A DNA stretch of 64,000 nucleotides from Leclercia adecarboxylata. Lineage in GTDB: Bacteria > Pseudomonadota > Gammaproteobacteria > Enterobacterales > Enterobacteriaceae. Below are positions 53,346 to 64,000 of this stretch, one piece after another. Below the pieces are notes generated by a model. It was not told the DNA's origin. It made no database searches and was given only the letters and a program-made list of their open reading frames with translations. Within the stretch, counting starts at the first letter, position 1. Each line of letters opens with the position of its first letter. Location: the NCBI GenBank assembly GCA_901472455.1, contig LR590464.1, forward strand, positions 4,030,001 through 4,094,000, read 5' to 3'. The position numbers and the translations under genes are program-made.

Positions 53346-54578
53346 TTAGTAGAGCAGACGCGCGCGGATAGTGCCCGGAATGGCCTTCATCGCCTGCAAC
53401 GCTTTCTCTGCAACATCTTCATCCGCTTCAATATCAATAACCACATACCCCATCTGCGCGTTAGTTTGCAGATACTGTGCCGCGATGTTCACACCCTGCT
53501 CAGCGAAGATCTGGTTAATGGCCGTCAGTACGCCTGGACGGTTTTCATGAATGTGCAGCAGGCGACGCCCGCCGTGCAGCGGCAAAGAGACTTCCGGGAA
53601 GTTGACCGCAGACAGGGTTGAACCGTTGTCGGAGTATTTGCTCAGCTTACCGGCCACTTCAAGACCGATATTTTCCTGTGCTTCCTGCGTAGAGCCACCG
53701 ATGTGTGGCGTCAGGATCACGTTGTCGAACTCGCACAGCGGCGAAGTGAACGGGTCGCTGTTGGTCGCAGGCTCGGTAGGGAAGACGTCAATCGCCGCGC
53801 CCGCCAGATGTTTGCTTTTCAGGGCTTCGCACAGCGCAGGGATATCTACCACCGTACCGCGCGCGGCGTTGATCAGAAGTGAACCCGGCTTCATCAGCGC
53901 CAGCTCTTCCGCACCCATCATGTTTTTGGTGGAGGCATTTTCCGGCACGTGCAGGCTCACCACATCGCTCATATTGAGCAGGTCGGAGAGATGCTGAACC
54001 TGGGTGGCATTACCCAGCGGCAGCTTGTTTTCGATATCGTAGAAAAAGACGTGCATCCCCAGCGATTCCGCCAGAATGCCCAGCTGCGTGCCGATGTGGC
54101 CATAACCGATAATGCCCAGTTTTTTACCACGCGCTTCGAAAGAGCCAGATGCCAGTTTATTCCAGATCCCGCGGTGGGCCTTGGCGTTGGCTTCAGGAAT
54201 GCCGCGTAGCAGCAGCAGAAGTTCACCGATGACCAGCTCCGCTACGGAACGGGTGTTGGAGAATGGCGCGTTGAAGACCGGAATACCGCGCTTCGCGGCA
54301 GCATTGAGATCAACCTGGTTGGTGCCGATGCAGAAGCAGCCAATCGCGACCAGTTTTTCTGCTGCAGCAATGACATCTTCGGTCAGGTGGGTACGGGATC
54401 GCAGGCCGATGAAATGAGCATCACGGATCGACTCTTTCAGCTGTTCGGTATCCAGCGCACCTTTGTGGAATTCGATGTTGGTATAACCTGCCGCACGAAG
54501 GCTATCCAGTGCTTTCTGATGCACCCCTTCGACCAGCAGAAATTTAATCTTGTCTTTCTCCAGTGATACCTTTGCCAT
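53346..54578 (-). CDS. serA: D-3-phosphoglycerate dehydrogenase SerA
   Basis: 410 residues from the ATG at 54578; the frame is open further upstream but K-12 begins MAKVSLEKDKIKFLL as here. NAD loop GYGHIGTQLG, catalytic Arg in NAARGTVVD, and His in PHIGGSTQEAQ; a C-terminal ACT domain (RPGVLTAINQIF) binds serine for feedback inhibition. First step of serine synthesis. Intact. Confidence 0.97.
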   Translation of the reverse strand: MAKVSLEKDKIKFLLVEGVHQKALDSLRAAGYTNIEFHKGALDTEQLKESIRDAHFIGLRSRTHLTEDVIAAAEKLVAIGCFCIGTNQVDLNAAAKRGIPVFNAPFSNTRSVAELVIGELLLLLRGIPEANAKAHRGIWNKLASGSFEARGKKLGIIGYGHIGTQLGILAESLGMHVFFYDIENKLPLGNATQVQHLSDLLNMSDVVSLHVPENASTKNMMGAEELALMKPGSLLINAARGTVVDIPALCEALKSKHLAGAAIDVFPTEPATNSDPFTSPLCEFDNVILTPHIGGSTQEAQENIGLEVAGKLSKYSDNGSTLSAVNFPEVSLPLHGGRRLLHIHENRPGVLTAINQIFAEQGVNIAAQYLQTNAQMGYVVIDIEADEDVAEKALQAMKAIPGTIRARLLY

Positions 54579-54808
54579 TTCCCCGACCCTGTCTGATTGT
54601 CTGAACTGTTGTTGTGCTGATTTAAAATCCGCTCCCGCCAACATATCAAAAAAAACTATTGCAGCAATATGAACGTTTGCGTCGGCACTCTGAAGAAATG
54701 TCATACAGCGCCAATTGGCAGTGAAAAATGCTGTGGAGCAATACGAAAGCGGTAGGATCGTCAGGAGAGGGTTAGAAATGTGACACAAGTCACCGAATAT
54801 CGCTGTTG

Positions 54809-54840
54809 CAAAAAAAGTTAGCGGGGGGAGGCTCCCCCCG
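54809..54840 (-). terminator. Terminator after rpiA
   Basis: On the minus strand CGGGGGGA / TCCCCCCG stem, then CTAAC and seven T; it begins six bases after the rpiA stop. Confidence 0.85.
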
Positions 54841-54845
54841 TCAGA

Positions 54846-55506
54846 TCATTTCACGATGGTTTTAACGCCATCGGCGGTGCCGATCAGCGCGACATCCGCG
54901 CCACGATTAGCGAATAACCCTACCGTTACCACGCCTGGCAGGCCATTGATGGCATTTTCCAGCGCCACGGCGTCGAGGATCTCCAGACCGTGAACATCCA
55001 GAATCACGTTACCGTTGTCCGTTACCACGCCCTGGCGGTATTCCGGGCGACCACCCAGTTTCACCAGCTCGCGGGCAACCGCGCTGCGCGCCATTGGGAT
55101 CACTTCAACTGGCAGCGGGAAGTTGCCGAGGATATCAACTTGCTTGGAGGCATCCGCAATACAGATAAACTTGTCTGCCACGGAGGCGATGATTTTCTCG
55201 CGCGTCAGTGCCGCACCGCCGCCCTTGATCATCTGCATATGGCCGTTGATCTCATCCGCGCCGTCGACGTAAATCCCCAGACGGTCAACTTCGTTCAGAT
55301 CGAACACGGTGATACCCAGGCTTTTCAGTTTTTCCGTGGATGCATCGGAGCTTGAAACGGCGCCCTCCGATCTGGCCTTTCATCGTGCCCAGCGCATCAA
55401 TAAAGTGTGCTGCCGTTGAACCTGTGCCCACGCCGACAATGGTACCCGGCTGTACATACTGGAGAGCGGCCCATCCTACTGCTTTTTTCAGTTCATCCTG
55501 CGTCAT
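54846..55506 (-). CDS. rpiA: Ribose-5-phosphate isomerase A (one frameshift)
   Basis: 219 residues when repaired. [16 protein letters not shown] and the catalytic DGADEI and [12 protein letters not shown] are clear. An extra G near 55367 breaks the early part; 661 bases against 660. It interconverts ribose- and ribulose-5-phosphate. Divergent from argP. Confidence 0.96.
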
Positions 55507-55658
55507 GATCTCTTGCCCGTGGTGATTTTGCGTGACGCGCAATTATAGAGCATTCGCCTGCGCCATGTGATCTGCGAGGTCACCAATTTCGTCTGTATCA
55601 AAACATAAATTTATGTCATAGTGCGAAGTATCGTATTTTTTGGGAGTCAGCCAGAGCA

Positions 55659-56554
55659 ATGAAACGTCCGGACTACAGAACATTACAGGCGCTTGATGCC
55701 GTTATTCGTGAACGCGGATTCGAACGCGCAGCACAAAAAGCTGTGCATTACCCAATCCGCTGTTTCACAACGAATCAAACAGCTTGAGAACATGTTCGGG
55801 CAGCCGCTGCTGGTTCGTACCGTGCCGCCGCGCCCAACCGAACAGGGGCAGAAGCTGCTGGCGCTGCTGCGTCAGGTTGAGCTGCTGGAGGATGAGTGGC
55901 TGGGCGATGAGCAGACCGGCTCCACGCCGCTGCTGCTCTCTCTGGCGGTCAACGCCGACAGTCTGGCAACCTGGCTTCTCCCTGCCCTCGCCCCGGTGCT
56001 GGCTGATTCGCCTATCCGGCTAAATTTACAGGTAGAAGACGAAACCCGTACCCAGGAGCGCCTGCGCCGCGGTGAAGTGGTCGGGGCGGTCAGTATCCAG
56101 CCTCAGGCGCTGCCAAGCTGCCTGGTGGATCAGCTGGGGGCTCTGGATTACCTGTTCGTCGCCTCGAAAGCCTTTGCCGAGCGTTACTTCCCGAACGGCG
56201 TTACCCGTGCCGCCCTGCTGAAAGCGCCTGCCGTGGCCTTTGACCATCTTGATGATATGCATCAGGCATTTTTACAGCAGAACTTCGACCTGCCACCCGG
56301 CAGCGTACCTTGCCATATCGTTAACTCTTCCGAAGCCTTCGTGCAGCTGGCACGTCCAGGGCACGACCTGCTGCATGATCCCACATCTGCAGATCGAGAA
56401 AGAGCTGAACAGCGGCGAGCTGATCGACCTGACGCCAGGCTTACACCAGCGCCGTATGCTCTACTGGCACCGCTTTGCACCAGAAAGCCGGATGATGCGC
56501 AACGTCACCGATGCACTGCTGGCCCATGGTCATAAGGTCCTGCGCCAGGATTAA
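55659..56554 (+). CDS. argP: LysR-type activator ArgP (IciA) (two frameshifts)
   Basis: 297 residues when repaired, starting [20 protein letters not shown], with the LysR helix-turn-helix ([18 protein letters not shown]). Extra A near 55737 and extra C near 56370 explain 896 bases against 894. ArgP activates argO in response to arginine and lysine; argO lies 1 kb away on the other strand. Confidence 0.95.
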
Positions 56555-56590
56555 TAAAAAAGCCGGGTCGCATTAACGCGAACCCGGCCT
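56555..56590. terminator. Terminator between argP and yggE
   Basis: GCCGGGT-CGC / GCG-AACCCGGC stem, preceded by six A, so it works best in the minus direction (yggE) but may serve both. Confidence 0.75.
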
Positions 56591-56613
56591 GTATTTGTGC
56601 TGACAAACAAGAG

Positions 56614-57425
56614 TTACGGTGCTTTGGTCGCCGTATCTTGCTCCTGAGTCTGCTGAGGCTGCTCGTTCTGCTGAGTCTGCTGAGTCTGCTGAGGCTGCGT
56701 GCTCTGCTGCTGGCCCTGAGCTGGCTCCAGCTGGAACACCACATCAACCTGATCGTCAAACTGAATCGTTGGCTGTTCGTAGGTATCCTGCGCAGAGACC
56801 GGTGCCGCTTCAGATTTCATCATGCGAACCATCGGGCTGGGCTGATAGTTAGAGACGTGGTAACGCACGCTGTAAACCGGGCCAAGCTTGCTGTTGAAGC
56901 CAGAAGCCAGTTGCTGCGCCTGACGCACGGCATCATCAATTGCCGCTTTACGCGCTTCATCTTTATACTTCTCAGGTTGCGCAACACCCAGGGACACAGA
57001 ACGGATCTCGTTCAGACCTGCTTTCAGCGCGCCATCTAACAGAGAGTTAAGCTTATCAAGCTGACGCACCGTCACTTCCACCGGTACGCACCGCGCGTAA
57101 CCTTTCAGGATGCTTTTGCCATCCTTATAGTCATAGTCCGGTTGGGTACGCAGGTTGGCAGAATTGATGTCTTTTTTACCGACGCCGTTCTGCTCCAGGA
57201 AAGAGAGATATTGCGCAACGCGATCGTCTGCCTGTTTCTTGGCGGTGGGCCGCATCTTTTGCCGCCACGTTCACTTCGATGGCTAAGGTTGCGATATCGG
57301 GTGCCGCATCCACGCTTGCGGTACCAGAGGTCACAATGTGCGGGCTATCAGGCAGTTCACTGGCCTGAACGGATGCTGCGCCAAAAACCCATTAATGCCG
57401 CCAGGGCGATTACATTCAACTTCAC
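56614..57425 (-). CDS. yggE: SIMPL-domain periplasmic protein YggE with Gln-rich tail (several indels)
   Basis: About 267 residues when repaired. The start is a GTG at 57425 after GGAGGAA; a signal peptide is expected (LNVIALAALMG). The SIMPL domain covers the body (NLRTQPDYDYKDGKSILKGY). The C-terminus carries a tail of about 35 residues made mostly of Q, T, P and N, longer than in K-12. Frame breaks near 57385, 57254, 57090 and 57080. Linked to oxidative-stress defence in K-12. Confidence 0.88.
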
Positions 57426-57518
57426 TTTTATTCCTCCATGTTGCGAAGAGTGCCCATGTAACAGGGGCGCATGCCAGCAAGCTTAGCGCCTGCTGGTCGA
57501 ATGTCCATAAGACAACGC

Positions 57519-58157
57519 TTAGTAGAATAGTTCACGAATATGATGAATCCCCTCTTTCGCCAGCTGAAAAGCGATAAACCACATCACCAGGCCCACCAGT
57601 GCGTTGATAATGCGCTGAGCTTTAGCGGTGCGCAGACGGGGAGCCAGCCATGCAGCGAGCAGCGCCAGGCCAAAGAACCACAGGAAAGAGGCGCTAACGG
57701 TACCCAGCGCAAACCAGCGTCTCGGCTCGGCATCCAGTTGCCCTCCAAGGCTTACCCAACACCACGAAAGTATCCAGATAGACGTGTGGATTAAGCCAGG
57801 TCACCGCCAGCATTGGTCACAATAATTTTCCAGCGCCCCTGCTTCATCACTTCGGCGCTGGCCAGCTCAATATTGCTGCCCATCGCCGTTTTCAGGGCAC
57901 CAAAACCATACCACAGCAGAAACGCGACGCCGCCCCAGGTCACTAGCGCCAGCAGCCAGGGTGACTGCATCAGCAGTGCGCTACCGCCGAAAATACCGGC
58001 ACAGATCAGAAGCATATCGCTTACCGCGCAGAGCAAGGCAATCATCAGGTGATACTGGCGGCGAATCCCCTGATTCATTACAAACGCATTTTGCGGACCG
58101 AGGGGGCAGGATCATTGCCGCACCAATCATAAGACCTTGAATATAAAAAGATAACAT
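57519..58157 (-). CDS. argO: Arginine exporter ArgO (three frameshifts)
   Basis: 211-residue LysE-family protein when repaired, six membrane segments. [26 protein letters not shown] start, [11 protein letters not shown], and [13 protein letters not shown] loop after repair. Extra bases near 58108, 57812 and 57750 explain 639 bases against 636. It exports arginine and canavanine and is activated by ArgP. Confidence 0.93.
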
Positions 58158-58295
58158 CGGAATCAATCTCAATAAACTGTCTGAGGGCAAACTATACTGC
58201 GGGGGGATAATAAGAGGAAATGGATAATATTAATTGGTAATAAGTGAAGCTAATAAGCCCGGCACGCATTGCGCGCGCCGGGTAACGGAGAAACG

Positions 58296-59155
58296 TTATT
58301 CTGCCGGTTCTTTCACACGCTTGAAGTTAAACGTCCATCTGCGGATATGGGAAGCTGATGTCGTTGGCGTCAAAGTCGCGCTTGATGCGTTCCAGTACAT
58401 CCCAGTAAACGCTCTGCAAATCACTGCTGTTGCTCCAGACGCGCACCACAAAGTTGATGGATGAAGCACCCAGTTCATTCAGGCGTACGGTCATCTCACG
58501 ATCTTTCAGAATGCGATCATCCGATTCGATAATGTTGGTGAGCAGTTGCTTCACCTTTTCGATATCAGAGTCATACGCCACGCCAATAATGAACTCATTA
58601 CGACGTACCGGTTCACGGGAAAAGTTGATGATGTTATTGGCGATGATTTTGCCGTTCGGGATCACGACCATACGACCATCCGCGCTGCGCAGCGTGGTAG
58701 AGAAGATCTGCACCTGCAGCACAGTACCGGCCACACCGCCGAGATCAACATATTCGCCGGAGCGGAACGGACGGAAGGTTACTAACAGCACGCCTGCGGC
58801 CAGATTCGACAGCGAGCCTTGCAACGCCAGACCAATAGCCAGACCTGCGGCACCCAGTACTGCGATAACCGATGCTGTTTGCACCCCGACACGCCCCAGG
58901 GCCGCAATCAGCGTAAACGCGATAACACCGTAGCGCACCAGCGCGGAGAGGAAATCTGCCACCGTGGCATCAATATGACGCGCTCGCATTACGCGGTTAA
59001 CGGCGTTAGAGATGATGCGCGCCACGATCATACCGATGACGATAATCGCGATAGCCGCCACAATGTTAACGGCATAACTCAGCAGCAACGGCCTGGTTGC
59101 GCACCAGCCAGGAACCCGCGTTATTGATGCTATCTACAACACCGAGATCTTCCAT
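58296..59155 (-). CDS. mscS: Mechanosensitive channel MscS (two frameshifts)
   Basis: 285 residues when repaired. The pore helix TM3 ([24 protein letters not shown]) and the beta domain ([18 protein letters not shown]) are typical. Extra bases near 59092 and 58328 explain 860 bases against 858; the true end is FKRVKEPAE. It opens on hypo-osmotic shock. Upstream of argO. Confidence 0.96.
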
Positions 59156-59287
59156 TCAATATTCCTTATCTAAGCAAACCATAGAAATGCATCCCCATCG
59201 AGGCAGGCAAGTTAGTAAAGGGTAAACAAAAGCGGGGGTTTTGCCAAACAGATCACATAAATAGTGTCCGTAGACAGTTGAAAGGCA

Positions 59288-59318
59288 TAAAAAAAGCCCG
59301 CGGTTAACGCGGGGCTTT
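59288..59318 (-). terminator. Terminator after fbaA
   Basis: On the minus strand GCCCCGCG / CGCGGGC stem, loop TTAAC, then seven T, 23 bases after the fbaA stop. Confidence 0.9.
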
Positions 59319-59340
59319 CTGAGGCTGTTAGCAGCGCAAA

Positions 59341-60426
59341 TTACAGAACGTCAACCGCGTTCAGCTCTTTGAATGCCTGCTCCAGACGCGTCACCATAGA
59401 GGTCTGCGCTGAACGCAGCCATACACGTGGATCGTAGTATTTCTTGTTCGGCTGGTCTTCGCCTTTCGGGTTGCCCAGCTGGCCCTGCAGGTAAGCTTCG
59501 TTAGTTTTGTAGTACTGGCAGGATACCGTCCCAGGTTGCCCATTGGGTATCGGTATCGATGTTCATTTTGATAACACCGTAGCTTACGGAGTCTTTGATT
59601 TCCTGAGCAGAAGAACCGGAACCGCCGTGGAAGACGAAGTTCAGGCTGTTATGCGGCAGGTTATGTTTCTTGGAAACGTATTCCTGAGAATCACGCAGAA
59701 TGGTTGGGGTCAGAACCACGTTGCCTGGCTTGTACACGCCGTGTACGTTACCGAAGGAAGCAGCGATGGTGAAACGCGGGCTGATTTGCTCAGCTCGGTG
59801 TAAGCGTAATCAACGTCTTCTGGCTGAGTGTACAGGGCAGAAGCGTCCATGTGGCTGTTGTCCACGCCGTCTTCTTCGCCACCGGTGCAACCCAGTTCAA
59901 TTTCCAGAGTCATGTCCATTTTGGCCATGCGCGCCAGGTATTTAGAGCAGATTCTCGATGTTCTCTTCCAGAGACTCTTCAGACAGGTCGATCATGTGAG
60001 AAGAGAACAGTGGCTTACCGGTTGCAGCGAAGTGTTTTTCGCCCGCGTCCAGCAGACCGTCGATCCACGGCAGCAGTTTCTTCGCGCAAGTGGTCAGTGT
60101 GCAGGATAACCGGAACACCATAGTGCTCAGCCATCTGGTGAACGTGGTGTGCGCCAGAGATTGCGCCCCAGGATTGCCGCACCCTGAGGAACGTCAGTTT
60201 TCACGCCTTTACCTGCGATAAAACGCAGCACCGCCGTTGGAGAACTGAACGGATTACCGGCGCTTTAACTTTTGCTGCGGCTTCCCAGTACGGCGTTGAT
60301 AGGAGTCGGTACCGACGCAGTTAACCGCTGGCAGAGCAAAGTTGTTTTCTTTTGCTACCTGGAACACCTTCTGAACGTCATCACCAGTGATCACGCCAGT
60401 TTTACGAAATCAAAAATTTTAGACAT
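59341..60426 (-). CDS. fbaA: Class II fructose-bisphosphate aldolase FbaA (ten indels)
   Basis: 359 residues when repaired. It begins MSKIFDFVK; zinc ligands are in LHTDHCAKK and in HGGSGSS; the C-terminus is FKELNAVDVL. I count eight extra and two missing bases along the gene, net six, which equals the difference between 1086 and 1080. This is an essential glycolytic enzyme, so the breaks cannot be real as a set. It is last in epd-pgk-fbaA. Confidence 0.95.
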
Positions 60427-60514
60427 GTTGCGAGTCCTGTATCTTCGGCCTTGGAAAGGGCGAAGCTATTAAAAGCACGCTGAAATTGGGCAGGTTTCCC
60501 TGCCCTAAAATGGC

Positions 60515-61676
60515 TTACTTCTTAGCGCGCTCTTCGAGCATGGCTACTGCTGGCAGAACTTTGCCTTCCACGAATTCGAGGAATGCGCCGCCGCCAGTGG
60601 AGATGTAGGAGATCTTGTCGGAAATACCGAACAGATCGATTGCTGCCAGGGTATCACCGCCACCAGCAATGGAGACGCTTCGCTGTCTGCAATCGCGTTA
60701 GCCACGATTTCAGTACCTTTACGGAAGTTCGGGAATTCGAACACGCCAACCGGGCCGTTCCACAGAATGGTTTTCGCATTCTTCAGGATCTCAGCCAGCT
60801 TCTCTGCAGAGGCGTCGCCCAGGTCCAGAATCTGCTCTTCGTTTTTGATGTCAGAGACAGATTTCAGTTCAGCGGTTGCGGTTTCAGAGAACTCGGTCGC
60901 CACGCGAACGTCAGTTGGGACAGGGATATCACAAAGTGGTCAGCAGGCGTTTGGCTTCGTCAACCAGGTCTGCTTCGTACAGGGATTTACCAACGTTATG
61001 GCCTTGAGCAGCCACGAAGGTGTTAGCGATACCGCCACCCACGATCAGCTGGTCAGCGATTTTGGACAGGGAATCCAGAACGTCAGTTTGGTAGAAACTT
61101 TAGAACCGCCAACGATAGCAACCATTGGACGAGCAGGTTCTTTCAGGGCTTTGCCCAGAGCTTCCAGTTCGTCAGCCAGCAGTGGACCTGCACAGCGACG
61201 TCGGCGAATTTACCGATACCGTGGGTAGAAGCCTGCGCACGGTGAGCAGTACCGAAAGCATCCATTACGAACACGTCGCACAGTGCCGCGTATTTTTTGG
61301 ACAGAGTTTCGTCGTCTTTCTTTTCGCCTTTGTTGAAGCGAACGTTTTCCAGAACAACCAGCTCACCTTCAGCCACTTCCACGCCATCCAGGTAGTCTTT
61401 AACCAGACGTACCGGGCTGGACAGTTTGTCTTTCAGGTAATTAACAACCGGCAGCAGAGAGAACTCTTCGTTGTACTCGCCTTCGGTCGGACGACCCAGG
61501 TGGGAGGTTACCATCACTTTTGCGCCCTGCTTCAGTGCCAGTTCGATGGTTGGCAGAGAGGCACGGATACGCGCGTCGCTGGTTACTTTCCCATCTTTAA
61601 CCGGTACGTTCAGATCCGCACGGATGAAAACGCGTTTACCTGCCAGATCCAGATCGGTCATCTTAATTACAGACAT
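60515..61676 (-). CDS. pgk: Phosphoglycerate kinase (several frameshifts)
   Basis: 387 residues expected. Begins [32 protein letters not shown]-type and GRPTEGE motifs; C-terminal nucleotide segment [13 protein letters not shown] after repair. Breaks near 61193, 61083, 60928 and 60675. It makes ATP in glycolysis. It precedes fbaA and is often co-transcribed from epd. Confidence 0.96.
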
Positions 61677-61725
61677 GGTGAATCCTCTCGTTGATTCTTA
61701 AAGTTTTGCAGACGCAACAGGCGCC

Positions 61726-62745
61726 TTACCTGAAACCTTGTGCGGCCATGGCTAACGTGGTGTCGAGCATCCTGTTAGCAAAGCCCCATTCGTTATCACA
61801 CCAGACCAGCGTTTTAATCAGATGTGCCCCACTTACGCGCGTTTGGGTGCCATCGACGATGGCGCTATGCGGATCGTGGTTAAAATCTACTGAGACCAAC
61901 GGTAATTCCGTATAGTCAACTATACCATGAAATGCTTGCTGTGCCGCTTTTTGCAGCAACAGGTTGACCTCACAGGCTTTTACCGGTTTTTTCACGGTCA
62001 CGCTGAGGTCAATCGCCGTCACGTTGATCGTTGGAACACGTACGGCGATGGCTTCAAAACGGTCTTCAAACTGGGGAAAAATTCGGGTAATTCCGGCCGC
62101 CAGTTTGGTATCCACCGGGATAATCGACTGACTCGCCGCGCGAGTGCGTCGCAGGTCCGGGTGGTATGCGTCAATGACCTGCTGATCGTGCATAGCGGAA
62201 TGAATCGTGGTCACGGTGCCCGATTCAATGCCGTAGGCATCGTCCAGCAGTTTGATGACCGGAATAATACAGTTGGTGGTGCAGGAAGCATTGGAGACGA
62301 TGCGGTGTTCCGCTTGCAGCTCATGATGGTTCACGCCGTAAACCACCGTGGCATCGAGATCGTTACTGCCCGGATGTGAGAAGAGCACTTTCTTAGCGCC
62401 AGCCGCCAGATGGGCTTCGCCGTGCGCGCGATTACCGTAAACGCCGGTACAGTCGAGCACCACATCTACGCCCAGCTCACGCCAGGGTAAGGTGTCGATC
62501 GTCTGCTCGTGCAGGACACGAATCACGTCATCACCGACGAACAGCTGCTCTCTCTCCTGACGAACGTCCCAGGCAAAGCGCCCATGGCTGGTGTCATATT
62601 TCAATAAATGCGCCATGCCTGCGGCATCCGCCAGTTCATTGATGGCCACCACGGTCATTTCCGCCCGACGCCCGGATTCATATAAAGCACGAACCACGTT
62701 GCGTCCGATGCGACCGAAACCATTAATCGCTACGCGTACGGTCAT
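61726..62745 (-). CDS. epd: Erythrose-4-phosphate dehydrogenase Epd
   Basis: 339 residues, intact. NAD loop INGFGRIGR (8-16), active cysteine C155 in SNASCTTNC. It makes 4-phosphoerythronate for pyridoxal phosphate synthesis. First gene of epd-pgk-fbaA, with a CRP-like site about 200 bases upstream. Confidence 0.96.
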   Translation of the reverse strand: MTVRVAINGFGRIGRNVVRALYESGRRAEMTVVAINELADAAGMAHLLKYDTSHGRFAWDVRQEREQLFVGDDVIRVLHEQTIDTLPWRELGVDVVLDCTGVYGNRAHGEAHLAAGAKKVLFSHPGSNDLDATVVYGVNHHELQAEHRIVSNASCTTNCIIPVIKLLDDAYGIESGTVTTIHSAMHDQQVIDAYHPDLRRTRAASQSIIPVDTKLAAGITRIFPQFEDRFEAIAVRVPTINVTAIDLSVTVKKPVKACEVNLLLQKAAQQAFHGIVDYTELPLVSVDFNHDPHSAIVDGTQTRVSGAHLIKTLVWCDNEWGFANRMLDTTLAMAAQGFR

Positions 62746-62940
62746 AAGTCTCCTGCAAAGCTTTCCCTGATTCGAGGTGGCTGACAGAGTAATCCAGCAA
62801 CGCTCTGAGGGGAATCCTCGCCTGTCACAAACTCCAACTGATTGGTCATTTGTCGAACGTTTAATCGACTGAAACGCTTCAGCTAGAATAAGCGAAACAT
62901 GGAATAAAGGGAATGTCCGTCCAGAGCAATAAGCCAGCTA

Positions 62941-62956
62941 TATGACGCATATCACA
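62941..62956 (-). promoter_or_regulatory. CRP-like site upstream of epd
   Basis: TATGA-CGCATA-TCACA, one mismatch from TGTGA-N6-TCACA. The distal K-12 epd promoter is CRP-dependent. Confidence 0.6.
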
Positions 62957-63007
62957 TTTTGAATGGAATAACTTACAGGCGTATTACATTTATGAGGAAT
63001 AAGATGC

Positions 63008-63120
63008 ACAAAAAGCCGGGTGGGCAGATAAAAGCAAAACGGTAACCAAAGGGTTACCGTTTTTAGGGTTTGCGCCTTCTCTTACAGGGAGAGGGCTGCG
63101 GTGAAGGCATTTGCCTGCAC
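63008..63120 (+). repeat. Composite intergenic repeat, copy B, with tktA terminator
   Basis: Same order as copy A: GCCGGGTGG, AAAACGGTAACC / GGTTACCGTTTT at 63036-63063, GTTTGCGCC, GGGAGAGGGCTGCGGTGAAG. On the minus strand the hairpin and following T run stand downstream of tktA. Confidence 0.8.
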
Positions 63121-63134
63121 CGCATCAACCACGA

Positions 63135-64000
63135 TTACAGCAGTTCTTTCGCTTTCGCGACCACGTTCTCAACGGTGAAGCCGAACTCTTCGAACAGCTG
63201 CTCAGCCGGCGCAGACTCACCGAAGGTGGTCATGCCGACGATAGCGCCGTTCAGGCCCACGTATTTGAACCAGTAGTCAGCGATACCCGCTTCGATAGCA
63301 ACACGGGCAGAAACAGCTTTCGGCAGCACGGACTCACGGTATGCCGCATCCTGCTTGTCGAAGGCGTCGGTAGACGGCATGGAAACCACGCGCGCTTTAA
63401 CGCCTTCGCCTGCCAGCTGATCCCATGCCGCAACCGCCAGTTCAACTTCAGAACCGGTCGCGATGAAAATCAGCTCAGGCTGACCGTCGCAGTCTTTCAG
63501 CACATAACCACCGCGGGCGATGTTCGCCAGCTGCTCTTCGGTACGATCCTGCTGAGCCAGGTTCTGACGGGAGAGGATCAGTGCGGTCGGGCCGTCCTGA
63601 CGCTCAACGCCATATTTCCACGCTACCGCAGATTCAACCTGGTCACATGGACGCCATGTGGACATGTTCGGGGTCACACGCAGGGAAGCAACCTGCTCTA
63701 CCGGCTGGTGAGTCGGGCCATCTTCGCCCAGACCGATGGAGTCGTGGGTGTACACCATCACCTGACGCTGTTTCATCAGCGCAGCCATACGCACCGCGTT
63801 ACGGGCATATTCCACAAACATCAGGAAGGTAGAGGTGTAAGGCAGGAAACCACCGTGCAGAGAGATACCGTTAGCAATCGCGGTCATACCGAATTCACGT
63901 ACACCGTAATGGATGTAGTTACCGGCAGCATCTTCGTTGATCGCTTTGGAACCGGACCAGATGGTCAGGTTGCTTGGCGCCAGGTCAGCAGAACCGCCGA
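63135..64000 (-). CDS. tktA: Transketolase 1, C-terminal part
   Basis: The last 288 codons are inside the window; the thiamine-diphosphate-binding N-terminal part lies beyond the right edge. The frame is open from [16 protein letters not shown] to AKAKELL, matching K-12 TktA. The middle-domain [15 protein letters not shown] and the C-terminal domain are present. Choice of tktA over tktB rests on synteny with epd-pgk-fbaA. Confidence 0.95.
   Translation of the reverse strand, partial: GGSADLAPSNLTIWSGSKAINEDAAGNYIHYGVREFGMTAIANGISLHGGFLPYTSTFLMFVEYARNAVRMAALMKQRQVMVYTHDSIGLGEDGPTHQPVEQVASLRVTPNMSTWRPCDQVESAVAWKYGVERQDGPTALILSRQNLAQQDRTEEQLANIARGGYVLKDCDGQPELIFIATGSEVELAVAAWDQLAGEGVKARVVSMPSTDAFDKQDAAYRESVLPKAVSARVAIEAGIADYWFKYVGLNGAIVGMTTFGESAPAEQLFEEFGFTVENVVAKAKELL

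Larger units (their letters stand above)
62746..63134 (-). promoter_or_regulatory. epd promoter region and tktA trailer
   Basis: 389 bases without a gene. It holds a CRP-like site at 62941-62956 and, from 63008, the second copy of the composite repeat, whose hairpin probably ends tktA transcription. Confidence 0.6.

Overview
The window is chromosomal DNA from a member of the Enterobacteriaceae, most like the Enterobacter/Lelliottia/Leclercia/Kosakonia group. The backbone runs in the order of the E. coli K-12 lysA to tktA region, and most proteins are recognisable near-orthologues of K-12 proteins. It also carries a complete oligogalacturonate-uptake locus that K-12 lacks. No prophage, insertion sequence or CRISPR array was seen.

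Layout. 1-4266: an accessory sugar module with the start of a GntR regulator, a GH1 glycosidase, a PTS IIC permease and a divergent LacI-type repressor, placed where K-12 has galR. 4236-7237: lysA, lysR, ygeA. 7336-19510: the pectin-fragment locus (kdgF, togMNAB, a first oligogalacturonate lyase gene, araE, kduD, kduI, a second lyase gene, kdgM) with seven KdgR-type operators. KdgM admits oligogalacturonides through the outer membrane, TogMNAB imports them, the Ogl lyases cut them to unsaturated uronates, KdgF opens these, and KduI and KduD convert them toward 2-keto-3-deoxygluconate. No pectate lyase is visible, so the locus looks like a scavenging system. 19803-27712: yqeF, an M20 amidohydrolase with a HisJ-like binding protein, a YjlB-like cupin, a LysR regulator beside a PACE efflux gene, yqeG, yjdIJ, a small membrane protein and tRNA-Gly(CCC).

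27793-41585: ygeR, idi, the xerD-dsbC-recJ-prfB-lysS cluster, fldB, cptA-sdhE, ygfZ, yqfA, yqfB, an RpiR-type regulator and bglA. 41656-53255: ygfF, gcvTHP with a long leader and a PurR-like box, ygfB-pepP-ubiH-ubiI, zapA, 6S RNA and ygfA. 53346-64000: serA, rpiA, argP, yggE, argO, mscS, fbaA-pgk-epd and the 3' part of tktA.

A major caveat is that about half the genes are broken by single-base insertions or deletions, mostly in short homopolymers. They include genes that must work (fbaA, pgk, lysS, gcvP, rpiA). Gene lengths match the family length once these indels are allowed for; fbaA shows ten indels (eight insertions, two deletions), which exactly explain its six extra bases. I read these as uncorrected sequencing errors and annotate the loci as whole genes with the shift positions noted. 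The same process probably explains prfB, where one missing G removes the normally programmed RF2 frameshift.
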